Assembly: GCA_903813345.2 (NCBI GenBank)
Contig: CAIIXF020000001.1
Coordinates: 61,585,885-61,645,884 of the forward strand
Direction: 5' to 3'
Length of the DNA: 60,000 nucleotides
From: Owenia fusiformis
Lineage: Eukaryota > Annelida > Polychaeta > Sabellida > Oweniidae
Position numbers and translations under genes: made by a program. Below are positions 10,432-23,900 of this stretch, piece by piece. Numbering within the stretch: the first letter of the stretch is position 1; each line of letters starts with the position of its first letter. The notes below the pieces were generated by a model. The model did no database searches. It saw only the letters and a list, made by a program, of their open reading frames with translations, and was not told where the DNA came from.

Positions 10432-11506
10432 CAGGGTGTCCGGAAAGTAAAGATACAAATATTCTAATTTTAAGAGATTTAGTCTTTTTGTAATGAAATC
10501 GCTTCAGATTGAAGAGCAACTACATTACAATACATCTACCAACTTTTATAACATATAGTCTAAATGTGTTAAAGTTATGGTTGTCATGGTTACGGTGGTG
10601 AGGGGTATGTGGAGCAGTTCCAGGATGTCGCTAAATTGTGATAAATTGCTAAAATCTAACCACTTGAAATAGTGTTTATTATTGTATTTCTTGTCAGTTT
10701 TTTGCTTTGTTCAATATTGTATTCTTGCTGCCACAGTATTCTCTTTAGTATAACGATATCATTGATACATATCAGAACTATGTAATGTCACAAGTATAAT
10801 CAAAGAAAATGGGTATATAAGTGCTCAGAAAAAGGATCCCTGGATTAAGAGGAAAGTCAATAGTGCACCTCCACAGGCAATGCTCCAATGCACAAAGTAA
10901 AGAAAACAAATCTTACAATTGAATGTCTCGACATTTACCTTTTTTGTACAATGGCCCATATTTCCCTGATAATGTCCCGTTGGACTTCTACATTAATGAA
11001 TATGTTAAAGCAATATTTGTGAGAAGTTCAACATAAAAATGAGACTCGGCTGGAAGCCAATGTTATCAGCAATCTTAGAGACTGACAGCAAAGGTTTTGT
11101 CAGGTCTTTGAATCTCAGGTCAAAATGCATCAAGAATGTTTAGATAAAGGTGGAAAATACATAATACTGGATAACAGTAGTAATGTCAAACGATTAAATA
11201 ATGTTACAGAACTAATCCCTTTGCTGTTGTGGTACATAATTTGATGCATAATTGTAACAGACGACGGAGCGTCAAGATGATATGAACAGGAGAAAGGAAT
11301 TATAAAACATAATTGTGACGTTGCTCCACATACCCGCGACTCCTGTTACCATAACAACCATAACTTTTTTATTTTGAAACAATTTGTCATGTCAGTTTCA
11401 GGATAAATTGTTACAATGTCATTCTACAATCTGTAGCAATTTCATCTCACAACAGGTAAATCTAATGAAATTAGACCATTTGTATCTTTACTTTCCGGAC
11501 ACCCTG
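10432..11506 (+). mobile_element. Decayed mariner-type transposon with transposase remnant
   Basis: A 1,075-bp element with termini CAGGGTGTCCGGAAAGTAAA at both ends in inverted orientation, flanked by TA (10430-10431 and 11507-11508). Imperfect similarity between the two arms extends about 190 bp inward. The termini match the CAGGGTGTCC-type ends of Tc1/mariner (IS630-like) elements. The interior keeps a broken C-terminal transposase piece, so the element is internally deleted and inactive. Confidence 0.8.
10960..11220 (+). pseudogene. Mariner-type transposase C-terminal fragment, degenerate
   Basis: After shifting frames, the plus strand reads a 'PDNVPLDFYINEYVKAIFV' segment (from about 10966). 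It matches the 'PDLTPLDFFLWGYLK' block that carries the last catalytic acidic residue region of mariner-type DDE transposases. Downstream 'NETRLEANVISNLRD' and then 'FESQVKMHQECLDKGGKY' (about 11106-11160) match the helical tail and the closing Cys...Gly-Gly segment of the same family. Stops and frame changes separate the pieces (for example TAA after 'VRSST' and TGA after 'NLRD'). The N-terminal DNA-binding and first catalytic blocks are missing. Confidence 0.65.
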
Positions 11507-11508
11507 TA

Positions 11509-12080
11509 TTTTGATATTTTGAAAGATGGCACAACAACATGGAAGATTTTGTCTGGAAAGTAAAATGTGTTTTGTCATTACAAGAATTTGATGAATTTTT
11601 GTGTCTATCTGAAGTTTTGTTTCAGCTTGATAAGGTACAGAAATTCTCTGTTCAAATATATCAAGTCCTCAGTTTTGTGTATGTGCAGTATATAGGTCAT
11701 AGGTCATAGGATCACCTATTGGTGGAGACATGTTTTACACATTTGTGTTCTTGTGAGTAACTTCTGTTGGGATTTCTCTGATGTTTATCTTTTTATTAGT
11801 TTATCTTATACATGTTCTGTATTTCTATGGTAATAGGAAGGTAAATAAATAAAATTTGATTCTGCGAGGTAAATTTTGATATACTGCATATTCCCGGAAG
11901 TGTTGCTGTGTCGCGATATGATGATATGAAATAATACTACTGACTGGGATGGCTAGTTATATAAAATCAACATGCATGGGTGTCGTCACTCTGGCCAGAC
12001 AGGCTACACAAAAATATTAATCCAGACTATTGTCAAAATTGAAAATGAAGTAGCATGATAATATTTAAGTATAATGATGC
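11509..12080. other. Non-coding stretch, nothing recognised
   Basis: AT-rich sequence with a short direct repeat (AGGTCAT about three times near 11695). No gene or bounded transposon is visible. Confidence 0.4.
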
Positions 12081-12093
12081 TTTATCTCATTTT

Positions 12094-12545
12094 GCCTCAC
12101 CTATTTGAATTTGCCTCACCTATTTGAATTTCCTGAGTCGACCCCTGGAGAGTGAGAAACATGACAAGAACATAATAGCAAATATAAAATAGCATATCAG
12201 ATGATGGCTACTTCTGTATTCCTTCTGATGTGATATTAGTTATGTTCTCCATTGCATTCTATCAACAATTTCTTAATTGATAAATGCATCTTTCATGGCC
12301 TTTATTGTTTTCTGATTACTTCTGAAATCTGATATTGACAAGATCAATTTTTTTAAAGAGAATCAGGCAGAGTCGTGTGCAGGGTAAATATATCAATACT
12401 AATAGGAAATAAAATAATCAAAGTGGACCAGGGTTGTAGTCAGGATCTTAGGTGAGGCAAATTCAAATGAGCGAGGCAAAGTTAAATAGGTGGGCAAATT
12501 TGAATAGGTGAGGCAAATTTGAATAGGTGAGGCAAATTGAGTTGA
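12094..12545. repeat. Inverted pair of short GCCTCACCT tandem repeats
   Basis: At 12094-12131 a unit of about 19 bp, GCCTCACCTATTTGAATTT, occurs twice. At 12453-12548 the complementary unit (AATAGGTGAGGCAAATTTG) occurs four to five times in the opposite orientation. Next to both sits a related TCCTGA...CCCTGG segment. The arrangement looks like the two ends of an old repeat element that each expanded a short internal repeat. No TSD found. Confidence 0.5.
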
Positions 12546-12587
12546 GGCAATATAATACTGTCAATTCAACTTCATACGAGGTAAATG

Positions 12588-12753
12588 GAACTCAGTTCAT
12601 CAAGCATGACACTCCTCAGACTCGTGCTTATGGTGGATGTAATATTGCTAGCATATATGCTATCAGGTGTGAACTCAGTTCATCAAGCATGACACTCCTC
12701 AGACTTGTGCTTATGGTGGATGTAATATTGCTAGCATATACGCTATCAGGTGT
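12588..12753. repeat. 83-bp tandem duplication, two copies
   Basis: 12588-12670 and 12671-12753 are adjacent direct copies differing at only two positions, so this is a recent tandem duplication. It creates an 82-residue frame (12527-12775) that I do not consider a gene. Confidence 0.9.
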
Positions 12754-13200
12754 GAATAATCTAAGTGAACATTAACGATTAGTATGATGTTTTTAATCAT
12801 TGGGCAAAATATGTAATAATAATCTTTTGAATGGAATCTATCATAGAAAATTAATATTTGAAATAATACACGAGTTACAAATAGGTGTAATGCAAAACAA
12901 AGAAAATCACTCCTCCATAAATATACCATATAATATTATGTAAAGTATGAAGTACTAATTATTAATAGATATTTATAAATACTGTTACATAAACAAGTTA
13001 CAGATCCATGGCTAGATAACAGGCATGCATGCAAATTCTTATGTGAACTGATGTATAGTGTTCATAGATGTTTCCTAACAAGAATTTTGTTTGAATATGC
13101 TACATTTAAAGGATAAGGGGAAATCTTTCACAATATACAGCAAAATCGAACAATTTTTGATGTGAAAAATGTTCAGTGCTGGTAGCTATCACTACAGAAA

Positions 13201-13352
13201 GGGTAATTTATTCAGAAGTCAGTAGAGTATGTGCGAAGGAAGGGTGTTTAGTAGAGACAAGTGTTCACTAGAGAGAGGGTAATTTATTCAGAAGTCAGTA
13301 GAGTATGTGCGAAGGAAGGGTGTTTAGTAGAGACAAGTGTTCACTAGAGAGA
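13201..13352. repeat. 76-bp tandem duplication, two copies
   Basis: 13201-13276 and 13277-13352 are adjacent, essentially identical direct copies (each containing AGTAGAGTATGTGCGAAGGA). A partial third start (GAGAGAGGTGTTCACT) follows. No coding content. Confidence 0.9.
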
Positions 13353-13966
13353 GGTGTTCACTAAGACAGGTTTAACTTTATCTCTTCCCTTATTTTAACT
13401 TTACTTTAAGTCCCTCGTTTAAGTGATCTCATTAGTTAAGTCAAATACCATCTCCGAAATTCCCACTCTCTCGAGGAATTATTCATTTTCAGCGCAATCA
13501 CTTTCCAGTGTGATTTTCATGAAAACATCACACCTTGGAAATCCAAGATGCTTCTTAAGAGCCTTTTATCACCAGTCCTTGCTCAGACTAATAGCTAAGC
13601 CTATATTTCAGAACACATAATACATACGTGTCGTACTACAAGCGAGCAGGGTGAATCTTCAAGTTGGAGAATAAGCTTCATTATTGGAAAGCTGTCTATC
13701 TAAGGCACATGTCTAGTATTTAGTGGCGGACTAAGCTCTGACATTAAACCAGCTTGGAAAACACTTGATATTTATACAAAAGTAAGTTCAACATATAAAC
13801 AGACAGGTCTTATCAATTTAGGATTCTAGCATAACAAATAACCGTCGCCTTTCATCTATCTATTAAATCCGCCGTTAACATGTTATGAGGACATTTTCTC
13901 TGTCTAGAGGACACATTATGTACTAGATCCTTGTAATTAGAGCTAATTTAAAGGGATTAATTTAGA
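13353..13966 (+). promoter_or_regulatory. Probable 5' flank/UTR of the clavesin-like gene
   Basis: 614 bp upstream of the proposed start codon. No defining promoter motif is seen. A donor-like AAAGTAAGTT at about 13779-13788 could mark an alternative 5' UTR exon. The assignment depends on the first coding exon at 13967 being real. Confidence 0.25.
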
Positions 13967-13980
13967 ATGGTCAAGCGAAG
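13967..13980 (+). CDS. Clavesin-like protein, predicted first coding exon (14 nt)
   Basis: ATG GTC AAG CGA AG sits in an AGAATGG start context and is followed at once by a consensus donor (AAG|GTAAGT, intron from 13981). It ends in phase 2, exactly what the next recognised exon needs: 28483 begins with the last base of a split codon. Joined, the N-terminus reads M-V-K-R-S-N-G-T and continues about 22 residues to the 'GWGLS' that opens the conserved region, close to the length of N-terminal leader seen in clavesins. The match of start, donor and phase is seen; that the two exons are joined is an inference that needs a transcript. Confidence 0.5.
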
Positions 13981-14513
13981 GTAAGTTAAGACATATTTTC
14001 AATAATTACATATAATATAGGTATAATTGATATCAATATATTGTAATTAGTTTCCTTTTTAGATGTAGTTTTTTGCAAGTATGGTCCATTGAAGGCTGGA
14101 TTAGAAACATGTTTTTAGATGTTGTATGTTTTAGAAACAAATTGTATTGTTGTAATGAACAGCTGATTTCTTTATAAATCCTGTATATGATATGTGTTCA
14201 GGTAATATTGAATAGATTATATTGTCAGAGATTTCTATTTTCGTATTTAGATATTTAGATGTTTTTATATTTATTATAGAATTTAGATATTTCTATATTC
14301 ATAGTTTAAATCAGAAATTGATACATTTCCTATATCCTGGTATGTCAGAATTGAGCTACAGTGGTAAAAAGGCAAACATATGTGAGGTAGAAAAAGTGAT
14401 ATGTTTGTAGATAAAAGGGCTTCCCTATTAATCATAGTGTAATCTTGGAAGAAGAAATTTCTGTGTTGTAAAACAAACATCTTCAACCTTGGAGATAGTT
14501 CTTAGTACCTCTT

Positions 14514-14934
14514 TAAAGTGAAACAGACTGTTAGATTCAATATTTTTTTCTGAAGGATACAAAGCAGTGATCTCCCCAGTGTTTTTTGTCAGATGGGTGC
14601 AAAATTCTAATTTTCACCATTTAGACCAAAATTGGTCAAATATGCCAATCTTTCAAGATTTTCTGTTTTTCCAAGTGGGTGCAAATAGATTTTCAGGTGG
14701 TTGCAAGTCTATTTTCAAAATCTCGGGTGGGTGCTGCACCTACTTGCTTTAATGCTGGGGAGATAACTGTAAAGGATAATTCCAGTGATGAGTAGGGATA
14801 AAAAGTAGTGAAAAAACATATTCGAGGTTTCCATATAATTGTTTGGTCCAACATCTCCAAGGATTCCATTTTTCGTTAAATGGACTTTTTAATCCTATCT
14901 TTATTTTAAATGGACTTAAAGTGCCCTTTAACCA
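14514..14934. other. Non-coding stretch containing a 205-bp inverted-repeat element
   Basis: At 14565-14770 the ends CAGTGATCTCCCCAG and CTGGGGAGATAACTG (14754-14768) are near-perfect inverted copies around a segment with three 'GGGTGCAAA/GGTTGCAAG'-type blocks. This looks like a short MITE-like repeat; no TSD was found. The stretch closes with AAGTGCCCTTTAA (about 14923-14935), which leads straight into the satellite. Confidence 0.5.
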
Positions 14935-17900
14935 AGAACAATGCTTACAGACATTGCCTTTTTAACCAAGAACAATGCTTACAGACACTGCCTTTTTAAC
15001 CAAGAACAATGCTGACAGACATTGCCTCTTTAACCAAGAACAATGCTGACAGACAGTGCCTCTTTAACCAAGAACAATGCTGACAGACATTGCCTCTTTA
15101 ACCAAGAACAATGCTAAAAGACATTGCCTCTTTAACCTAGGACAATGCTAACAGACAGTGCCTCTTTAACCAAGAACAATGCTGACAGACATTGCCTCTT
15201 TAACCAAGAACAATGCTAACAGACAGTTTCTCTTTAACCAAGGACATTGCTAACATACAGTGCCTCTTTAAACAAGGACAATGCTGACAGACAGTGCCTC
15301 TTTAACCAAGAACAATGCTGACAGACATTGCCTCTTTAACCAAGAACAATGCTAACAGACAGTTTCTCTTTAACCAAGGACAATGCTAACAGACAGTGCC
15401 TCTTTAACCAAGAACAATGCTAACAGACATTGCCTCTTTAACCAGAACAATGCTAACAGACAGTTTCTCTTTAGCCAAGGACAATGCTGACAGACATTGC
15501 CTCTTTAACCAAGAACAATGCTGACAGACAGTGCCTCTTTAACCAAGAACAATGCTGACAGACATTGCCTCTTTAACCAAGAACAATGCTAACAGACAGT
15601 TTCTCTTTAACCAAGGACAATGCTAACAGACAGTGCCTCTTTAACCAAGAACAATGCTAACAGACATTGCCTCTTTAACCAGAACAATGCTAACAGACAG
15701 TTTCTCTTTAGCCAAGGACAATGCTGACAGACATTGCCTCTTTAACCAAGAACAATGCTGACAGACAGTTCCTCTTTAACCAAGAACAATGCTTACAGAC
15801 ATTGCCTTTTTAACCAAGAACAATGCTAACAGACAGTGCCTCTTTAACCAAGAACAATGCTGACAGACATTGCCTCTTTAACCAAGAACAATGCTAAAAG
15901 ACATTGCCTCTTTAACCAAGAACAATGCTAAAAGACAGTGCCTCTTTAACCAAGAACAATGCTAAAAGACAGTGCCTCTTTAACCAAGAACAATGCTAAC
16001 AGACATTGCCTCTTTAACCAAGAACAATGCTGACAGACATTGCCTCTTTAACCAAGAACAATGCTGACAGACATTGCCTCTTTAACCAAGAACAATGCTA
16101 AAAGACAGTGCCTCTTTAACCAAGAACAATGCTAAAATACAGTGCCTCTTTAACCAAGAACAATGCTAAAAGACAGTGCCTCTTTAACCAAGAACAATGC
16201 TAACAGACAGTGCCTCTTTAACCAAGAACAATGCTGACAGACATTGCCTCTTTAACCAAGAACAATGCTAACAGACAGTTTCTCTTTAACCAAGAACAAT
16301 ACTGACAGACAGTGCCTCTTTAACCAAAAACAATGCTAACAGACATTGCCTCTTTAACCAAGAACAATGCTAAAAGACATTGCCTCTTTAACCAAGAACA
16401 ATGCTAAAAGACAGTGCCTCTTTAACCAAGAACAATGCTAACAGACATTGCCTCTTTAACCAAGAACAATGCTAACAGACATTGCCTCTTTAACCAAGAA
16501 CAATGCTAACAGACAGTTTCTCTTTAACCAAGGACATTGCTAACATACAGTGCCTCTTTAACCAAGAACAATGCTAAAAGACAGTGCCTCTTTAACCAAG
16601 AACAATGCTAAAAGACAGTGCCTCTTTAACCAAGAACAATGCTTACAGACATTGCCTCTTTAACCAAGAACAATGCTGACAGACAGTGCCTCTTTAACCA
16701 AGAACAATGCTAACAGACATTGCCTCTTTAACCAAGAACAATGCTGACAGACATTGCCTCTTTAACCAAGAACAATGCTAACAGACAGTGCCTCTTTAAC
16801 CAAGAACAATGCTGACAGACATTGCCTCTTTAACCAAGAACAATGCTGACAGACAGTGCCTCTTTAACCAAGAACAATGCTAACAGACAGTGCCTCTTTA
16901 ACCAAGAACAATGCTGACAGACAGTGCCTCTTTAACCAAGAACAATGCTAACAGACATTGCCTCTTTAACCAAGAACAATGCTGACAGACAGTGCCTCTT
17001 TAACCAAGAACAATGCTAACAGACATTGCCTCTTTAACCAAGAACAATGCTAAAAGACAGTGCCTCTTTAACCAAGAACAATGCTAAAAGACAGTGCCTC
17101 TTTAACCAAGAACAATGCTAACAGACAGTGCCTCTTTAACCAAGAACAATGCTGACAGACAGTGCCTCTTTAACCAAGAACAATGCTAACAGACATTGCC
17201 TCTTTAACCAGAACAATGCTAACAGACATTGCCTCTTTAACCAAGAACAATGCTGACATTGCCTCTTTAACCAAGAACAATGCTAAATACAGTGCCTCCT
17301 TAACCAAGAACAATGCTGACAGACAGTTTCTCTTTAACCAAGAACAATGCTAACAGACAGTGCCTCTTTAAGCAAGAACATTGCTAACATACAGTGCCTC
17401 TTTAACCAAGAACAATGCTAACAGACAGGGCCTCTTTAATTAAGAACAATACTGACAGACAGTGTGTCTTTAACCAAGAACAATGCTAAAAGACAGTTCC
17501 TCTTTAACCAAGAACAATGCTAACAGACAGTGCCTCTTTAACTAAGAACAATGCTAACAGACATTGCCTCTTTAACCAAGAACAATGCTGACAGACAGTG
17601 TGTCTTTAACCAAAAACAATGCAAACAGACAGTGCCTCTTTAACTAAGAACAATGCTAACAGACATTGCCTCTTTAACCAAGAACAATACTGACAGACAG
17701 TGTGTCTTTAACCAAGAACAATGCTAAAAGACAGTTCCTCTTTAACCAAGAACAATGCTAACAGACAGTGCCTCTTTAACTAAGAACAATGCTAACAGAC
17801 ATTGCCTCTTTAACCAAGAACAATGCTGACAGACAGTGCCTCTTTAACCAAGAACAATGGAAACAGACATTGCCTCTTTAACCAAGAACAATGCTAAAAG

Positions 17901-20900
17901 ACATTGCCTCTTTAACCAAGAACAATGCTAAAAGACAGTGCCTCTTTAACCAAGAACAATGCTGACATTGCCTCTTTAACCTAGGACAATGCTAAAAGAC
18001 AGTTCCTCTTTAACCAAGAACAATGCTAACAGACAGTGCCTCTTTAACTAAGAACAATGCTAACAGACATTGCCTCTTTAACCAAGAACAATGCTGACAG
18101 ACAGTGCCTCTTTAACCAAGAACAATGGAAACAGACAGTGCCTCTTTAACTAAGAACAATGCTAACAGACATTGCCTCTTTAACCAAGAACAATGCTGAC
18201 AGACAGTGCCTCTTTAACCAAGAACAATGGAAACAGACATTGCCTCTTTAACCAAGAACAATGCTAAAAGACATTGCCTCTTTAACCAAGAACAATGCTA
18301 AAAGACAGTGCCTCTTTAACCAAGAACAATGCTGACATTGCCTCTTTAACCTAGGACAATGCTAACAGACATTGCCTCTTTAACCAAGAACAATGCTAAA
18401 ATACATTGCCTCTTTAACCAAGAACAATGCAAACAGACATTGCCTCTTTAACCAAGAACATTGCTAACATACAGTGCCTCTTTAACCAAGAACAATGCTG
18501 ACAGACATTGCCTCTTTAACCAAGAACAATGCTGACAGACAGTTTCTCTTTAACCAAGAACAATGCTGACAGACATTGCCTCTTTAACCAAGAACAATGC
18601 TAACAGACAGTGCCTCTTTAACCAAGAACAATGCTGACAGACATTGCCTCTTTAACCAAGAACAATGCTGACAGACAGTTTCTCTTTAACCAAGAACAAT
18701 GCTGACAGACATTGCCTCTTTAACCAAGAACAATGCTAACAGACAGTGCCTCTTTAACCAAAAACAATGCTAACAGACATTGCCTCTTTAACCAAGAACA
18801 TTGCTGACATTGCCTCTTTAACCTAGGACAATGCTAACAGACATTGCCTCTTTAAGCAAGAACAATGCTAAAATACAGTGCCTCTTTAACCAAGAACAAT
18901 GCTGACAGACATTGCCTCTTTAACCAAGGACAATGCTAACAGACAGTGCCTCTTTAACCAAGAACAATGCTGACAGACATTGCCTCTTTAACCAAGAACA
19001 ATGCTAACAGACATTGCCTCTTTAATTAAGAACAATGCTAACAGACATTGCCTCTTTAACCAAGAACAATGCTGACAGACATTGCCTCTTTAACCAAGAA
19101 CAATGCTGACAGACATTGCCTCTTTAACCAAGAACAATGCTAACAGACATTGCCTCTTTAACCAAGAACAATGCTAACAGACATTGCCTCTTTAACCAAG
19201 AACAATGCTGACAGACATTGCCTCTTTAACCAAGAACAATGCTGACAGACATTGCCTCTTTAACCAAGAACAATGCTAACAGACAATGCCTCTATAACCA
19301 AGAACAATGCTAAAATACAGTTTCTCTTTAACCAAGAACAATGCTAACAGACAGTGCCTCTTTAACCAAGAACAATGCTAAAATACAGTGCCTCTTTAAC
19401 CAAGAACAATGCTGACAGACAGTTTCTCTTTAACCAAGAACATTGCTAACATACATTGCCTCTTTAACCAAGAACAATGCTAAAAGACATTGCCTCTTTA
19501 ACCAAGAACAATGCTAACAGACAGGGCCTCTTTAATTAAGAACAATACTGACAGACAGTGTGTCTTTAACCAAGAACAATGCTAACAGACATTGCCTCTT
19601 TAACCAGAACAATGCTAACAGACAGTTTCTCTTTAGCCAAGGACAATGCTGACAGACATTGCCTCTTTAACCAAGAACAATGCTGACAGACAGTTCCTCT
19701 TTAACCAAGAACAATGCTTACAGACATTGCCTTTTTAACCAAGAACAATGCTAACAGACAGTGCCTCTTTAACCAAGAACAATGCTAACAGACATTGCCT
19801 CTTTAACCAAGAACAATGCTAAAAGACATTGCCTCTTTAACCAAGAACAATGCTAAAAGACAGTGCCTCTTTAACCAAGAACAATGCTAAAAGACAGTGC
19901 CTCTTTAACCAAGAACAATGCTAACAGACATTGCCTCTTTAACCAAGAACAATGCTGACAGACATTGCCTCTTTAACCAAGAACAATGCTGACAGACATT
20001 GCCTCTTTAACCAAGAACAATGCTAAAAGACAGTGCCTCTTTAACCAAGAACAATGCTAAAATACAGTGCCTCTTTAACCAAGAACAATGCTAAAAGACA
20101 GTGCCTCTTTAACCAAGAACAATGCTAACAGACAGTGCCTCTTTAACCAAGAACAATGCTGACAGACATTGCCTCTTTAACCAAGAACAATGCTAACAGA
20201 CAGTTTCTCTTTAACCAAGAACAATACTGACAGACAGTGCCTCTTTAACCAAAAACAATGCTAACAGACATTGCCTCTTTAACCAAGAACAATGCTAAAA
20301 GACATTGCCTCTTTAACCAAGAACAATGCTAAAAGACAGTGCCTCTTTAACCAAGAACAATGCTAACAGACATTGCCTCTTTAACCAAGAACAATGCTAA
20401 CAGACATTGCCTCTTTAACCAAGAACAATGCTAACAGACAGTTTCTCTTTAACCAAGGACATTGCTAACATACAGTGCCTCTTTAACCAAGAACAATGCT
20501 AAAAGACAGTGCCTCTTTAACCAAGAACAATGCTAAAAGACAGTGCCTCTTTAACCAAGAACAATGCTTACAGACATTGCCTCTTTAACCAAGAACAATG
20601 CTGACAGACAGTGCCTCTTTAACCAAGAACAATGCTAACAGACATTGCCTCTTTAACCAAGAACAATGCTGACAGACATTGCCTCTTTAACCAAGAACAA
20701 TGCTAACAGACAGTGCCTCTTTAACCAAGAACAATGCTGACAGACATTGCCTCTTTAACCAAGAACAATGCTGACAGACAGTGCCTCTTTAACCAAGAAC
20801 AATGCTAACAGACAGTGCCTCTTTAACCAAGAACAATGCTGACAGACAGTGCCTCTTTAACCAAGAACAATGCTAACAGACATTGCCTCTTTAACCAAGA

Positions 20901-23900
20901 ACAATGCTGACAGACAGTGCCTCTTTAACCAAGAACAATGCTAACAGACATTGCCTCTTTAACCAAGAACAATGCTAAAAGACAGTGCCTCTTTAACCAA
21001 GAACAATGCTAAAAGACAGTGCCTCTTTAACCAAGAACAATGCTAACAGACAGTGCCTCTTTAACCAAGAACAATGCTGACAGACAGTGCCTCTTTAACC
21101 AAGAACAATGCTAACAGACATTGCCTCTTTAACCAGAACAATGCTAACAGACATTGCCTCTTTAACCAAGAACAATGCTGACATTGCCTCTTTAACCAAG
21201 AACAATGCTAAATACAGTGCCTCCTTAACCAAGAACAATGCTGACAGACAGTTTCTCTTTAACCAAGAACAATGCTAACAGACAGTGCCTCTTTAAGCAA
21301 GAACATTGCTAACATACAGTGCCTCTTTAACCAAGAACAATGCTAACAGACAGGGCCTCTTTAATTAAGAACAATACTGACAGACAGTGTGTCTTTAACC
21401 AAGAACAATGCTAAAAGACAGTTCCTCTTTAACCAAGAACAATGCTAACAGACAGTGCCTCTTTAACTAAGAACAATGCTAACAGACATTGCCTCTTTAA
21501 CCAAGAACAATGCTGACAGACAGTGTGTCTTTAACCAAAAACAATGCAAACAGACAGTGCCTCTTTAACTAAGAACAATGCTAACAGACATTGCCTCTTT
21601 AACCAAGAACAAAACTGACAGACAGTGTGTCTTTAACCAAGAACAATGCTAAAAGACAGTTCCTCTTTAACCAAGAACAATGCTAACAGACAGTGCCTCT
21701 TTAACTAAGAACAATGCTAACAGACATTGCCTCTTTAACCAAGAACAATGCTGACAGACAGTGCCTCTTTAACCAAGAACAATGGAAACAGACATTGCCT
21801 CTTTAACCAAGAACAATGCTAAAAGACATTGCCTCTTTAACCAAGAACAATGCTAAAAGACAGTGCCTCTTTAACCAAGAACAATGCTGACATTGCCTCT
21901 TTAACCTAGGACAATGCTAACAGACATTGCCTCTTTAACCAAGAACAATGCTAAAATACATTGCCTCTTTAACCAAGAACAATGCAAACAGACATTGCCT
22001 CTTTAACCAAGAACATTGCTAACATACAGTGCCTCTTTAACCAAGAACAATGCTGACAGACATTGCCTCTTTAACCAAGAACAATGCTGACAGACAGTTT
22101 CTCTTTAACCAAGAACAATGCTGACAGACATTGCCTCTTTAACCAAGAACAATGCTAACAGACAGTGCCTCTTTAACCAAGAACAATGCTGACAGACATT
22201 GCCTCTTTAACCAAGAACAATGCTGACAGACAGTTTCTCTTTAACCAAGAACAATGCTGACAGACATTGCCTCTTTAACCAAGAACAATGCTAACAGACA
22301 GTGCCTCTTTAACCAAAAACAATGCTAACAGACATTGCCTCTTTAACCAAGAACATTGCTGACATTGCCTCTTTAACCTAGGACAATGCTAACAGACATT
22401 GCCTCTTTAAGCAAGAACAATGCTAAAATACAGTGCCTCTTTAACCAAGAACAATGCTGACAGACATTGCCTCTTTAACCAAGGACAATGCTAACAGACA
22501 GTGCCTCTTTAACCAAGAACAATGCTGACAGACATTGCCTCTTTAACCAAGAACAATGCTAACAGACATTGCCTCTTTAATTAAGAACAATGCTAACAGA
22601 CATTGCCTCTTTAACCAAGAACAATGCTGACAGACAGTGCCTCTTTAACCAAGAACAATGCTAAAATACAGTGCCTCTTTAACCAAGAACAATGCTGACA
22701 GACATTGCCTCTTTAACCAAGAACAATGCTAACAGACATTGCCTCTTTAACCAAGAACAATGCTAAAAGACATTGCCTCTTTAACCAAGAACAATGCTGA
22801 CAGACATTGCCTCTTTAACCAAGAACAATGCTAACAGACATTGCCTCTTTAACCAAGAACAATGCTGACAGACATTGCCTCTTTAACCAAGAACAATGCT
22901 GACAGACATTGCCTCTTTAACCAAGAACAATGCTGACAGACATTGCCTCTTTAACCAAGAACAATGCTTACAGACAGTGCCTCTTTAACCAAGAACAATG
23001 CTAAAATACAGTTTCTCTTTAACCAAGAACAATGCTAACAGACAGTGCCTCTTTAACCAAGAACAATGCTGACAGACATTGCCTCTTTAACCAAGAACAA
23101 TGCTGACAGACAGTTTCTCTTTAACCAAGAACAATGCTGACAGACATTGCCTCTTTAACCAAGAACAATGCTAACAGACAGTGCCTCTTTAACCAAAAAC
23201 AATGCTAACAGACATTGCCTCTTTAACCAAGAACATTGCTGACATTGCCTCTTTAACCTAGGACAATGCTAACAGACATTGCCTCTTTAAGCAAGAACAA
23301 TGCTAAAATACAGTGCCTCTTTAACCAAGAACAATGCTGACAGACATTGCCTCTTTAACCAAGGACAATGCTAACAGACAGTGCCTCTTTAACCAAGAAC
23401 AATGCTGACAGACATTGCCTCTTTAACCAAGAACAATGCTAACAGACATTGCCTCTTTAATTAAGAACAATGCTAACAGACATTGCCTCTTTAACCAAGA
23501 ACAATGCTGACAGACAGTGCCTCTTTAACCAAGAACAATGCTAAAATACAGTGCCTCTTTAACCAAGAACAATGCTGACAGACATTGCCTCTTTAACCAA
23601 GAACAATGCTAACAGACATTGCCTCTTTAACCAAGAACAATGCTAAAAGACATTGCCTCTTTAACCAAGAACAATGCTGACAGACATTGCCTCTTTAACC
23701 AAGAACAATGCTAACAGACATTGCCTCTTTAACCAAGAACAATGCTGACAGACATTGCCTCTTTAACCAAGAACAATGCTGACAGACATTGCCTCTTTAA
23801 CCAAGAACAATGCTGACAGACATTGCCTCTTTAACCAAGAACAATGCTAACAGACAGTGCCTCTTTAACCAAGAGCAATGCTAACAGACATTGCCTCTTT

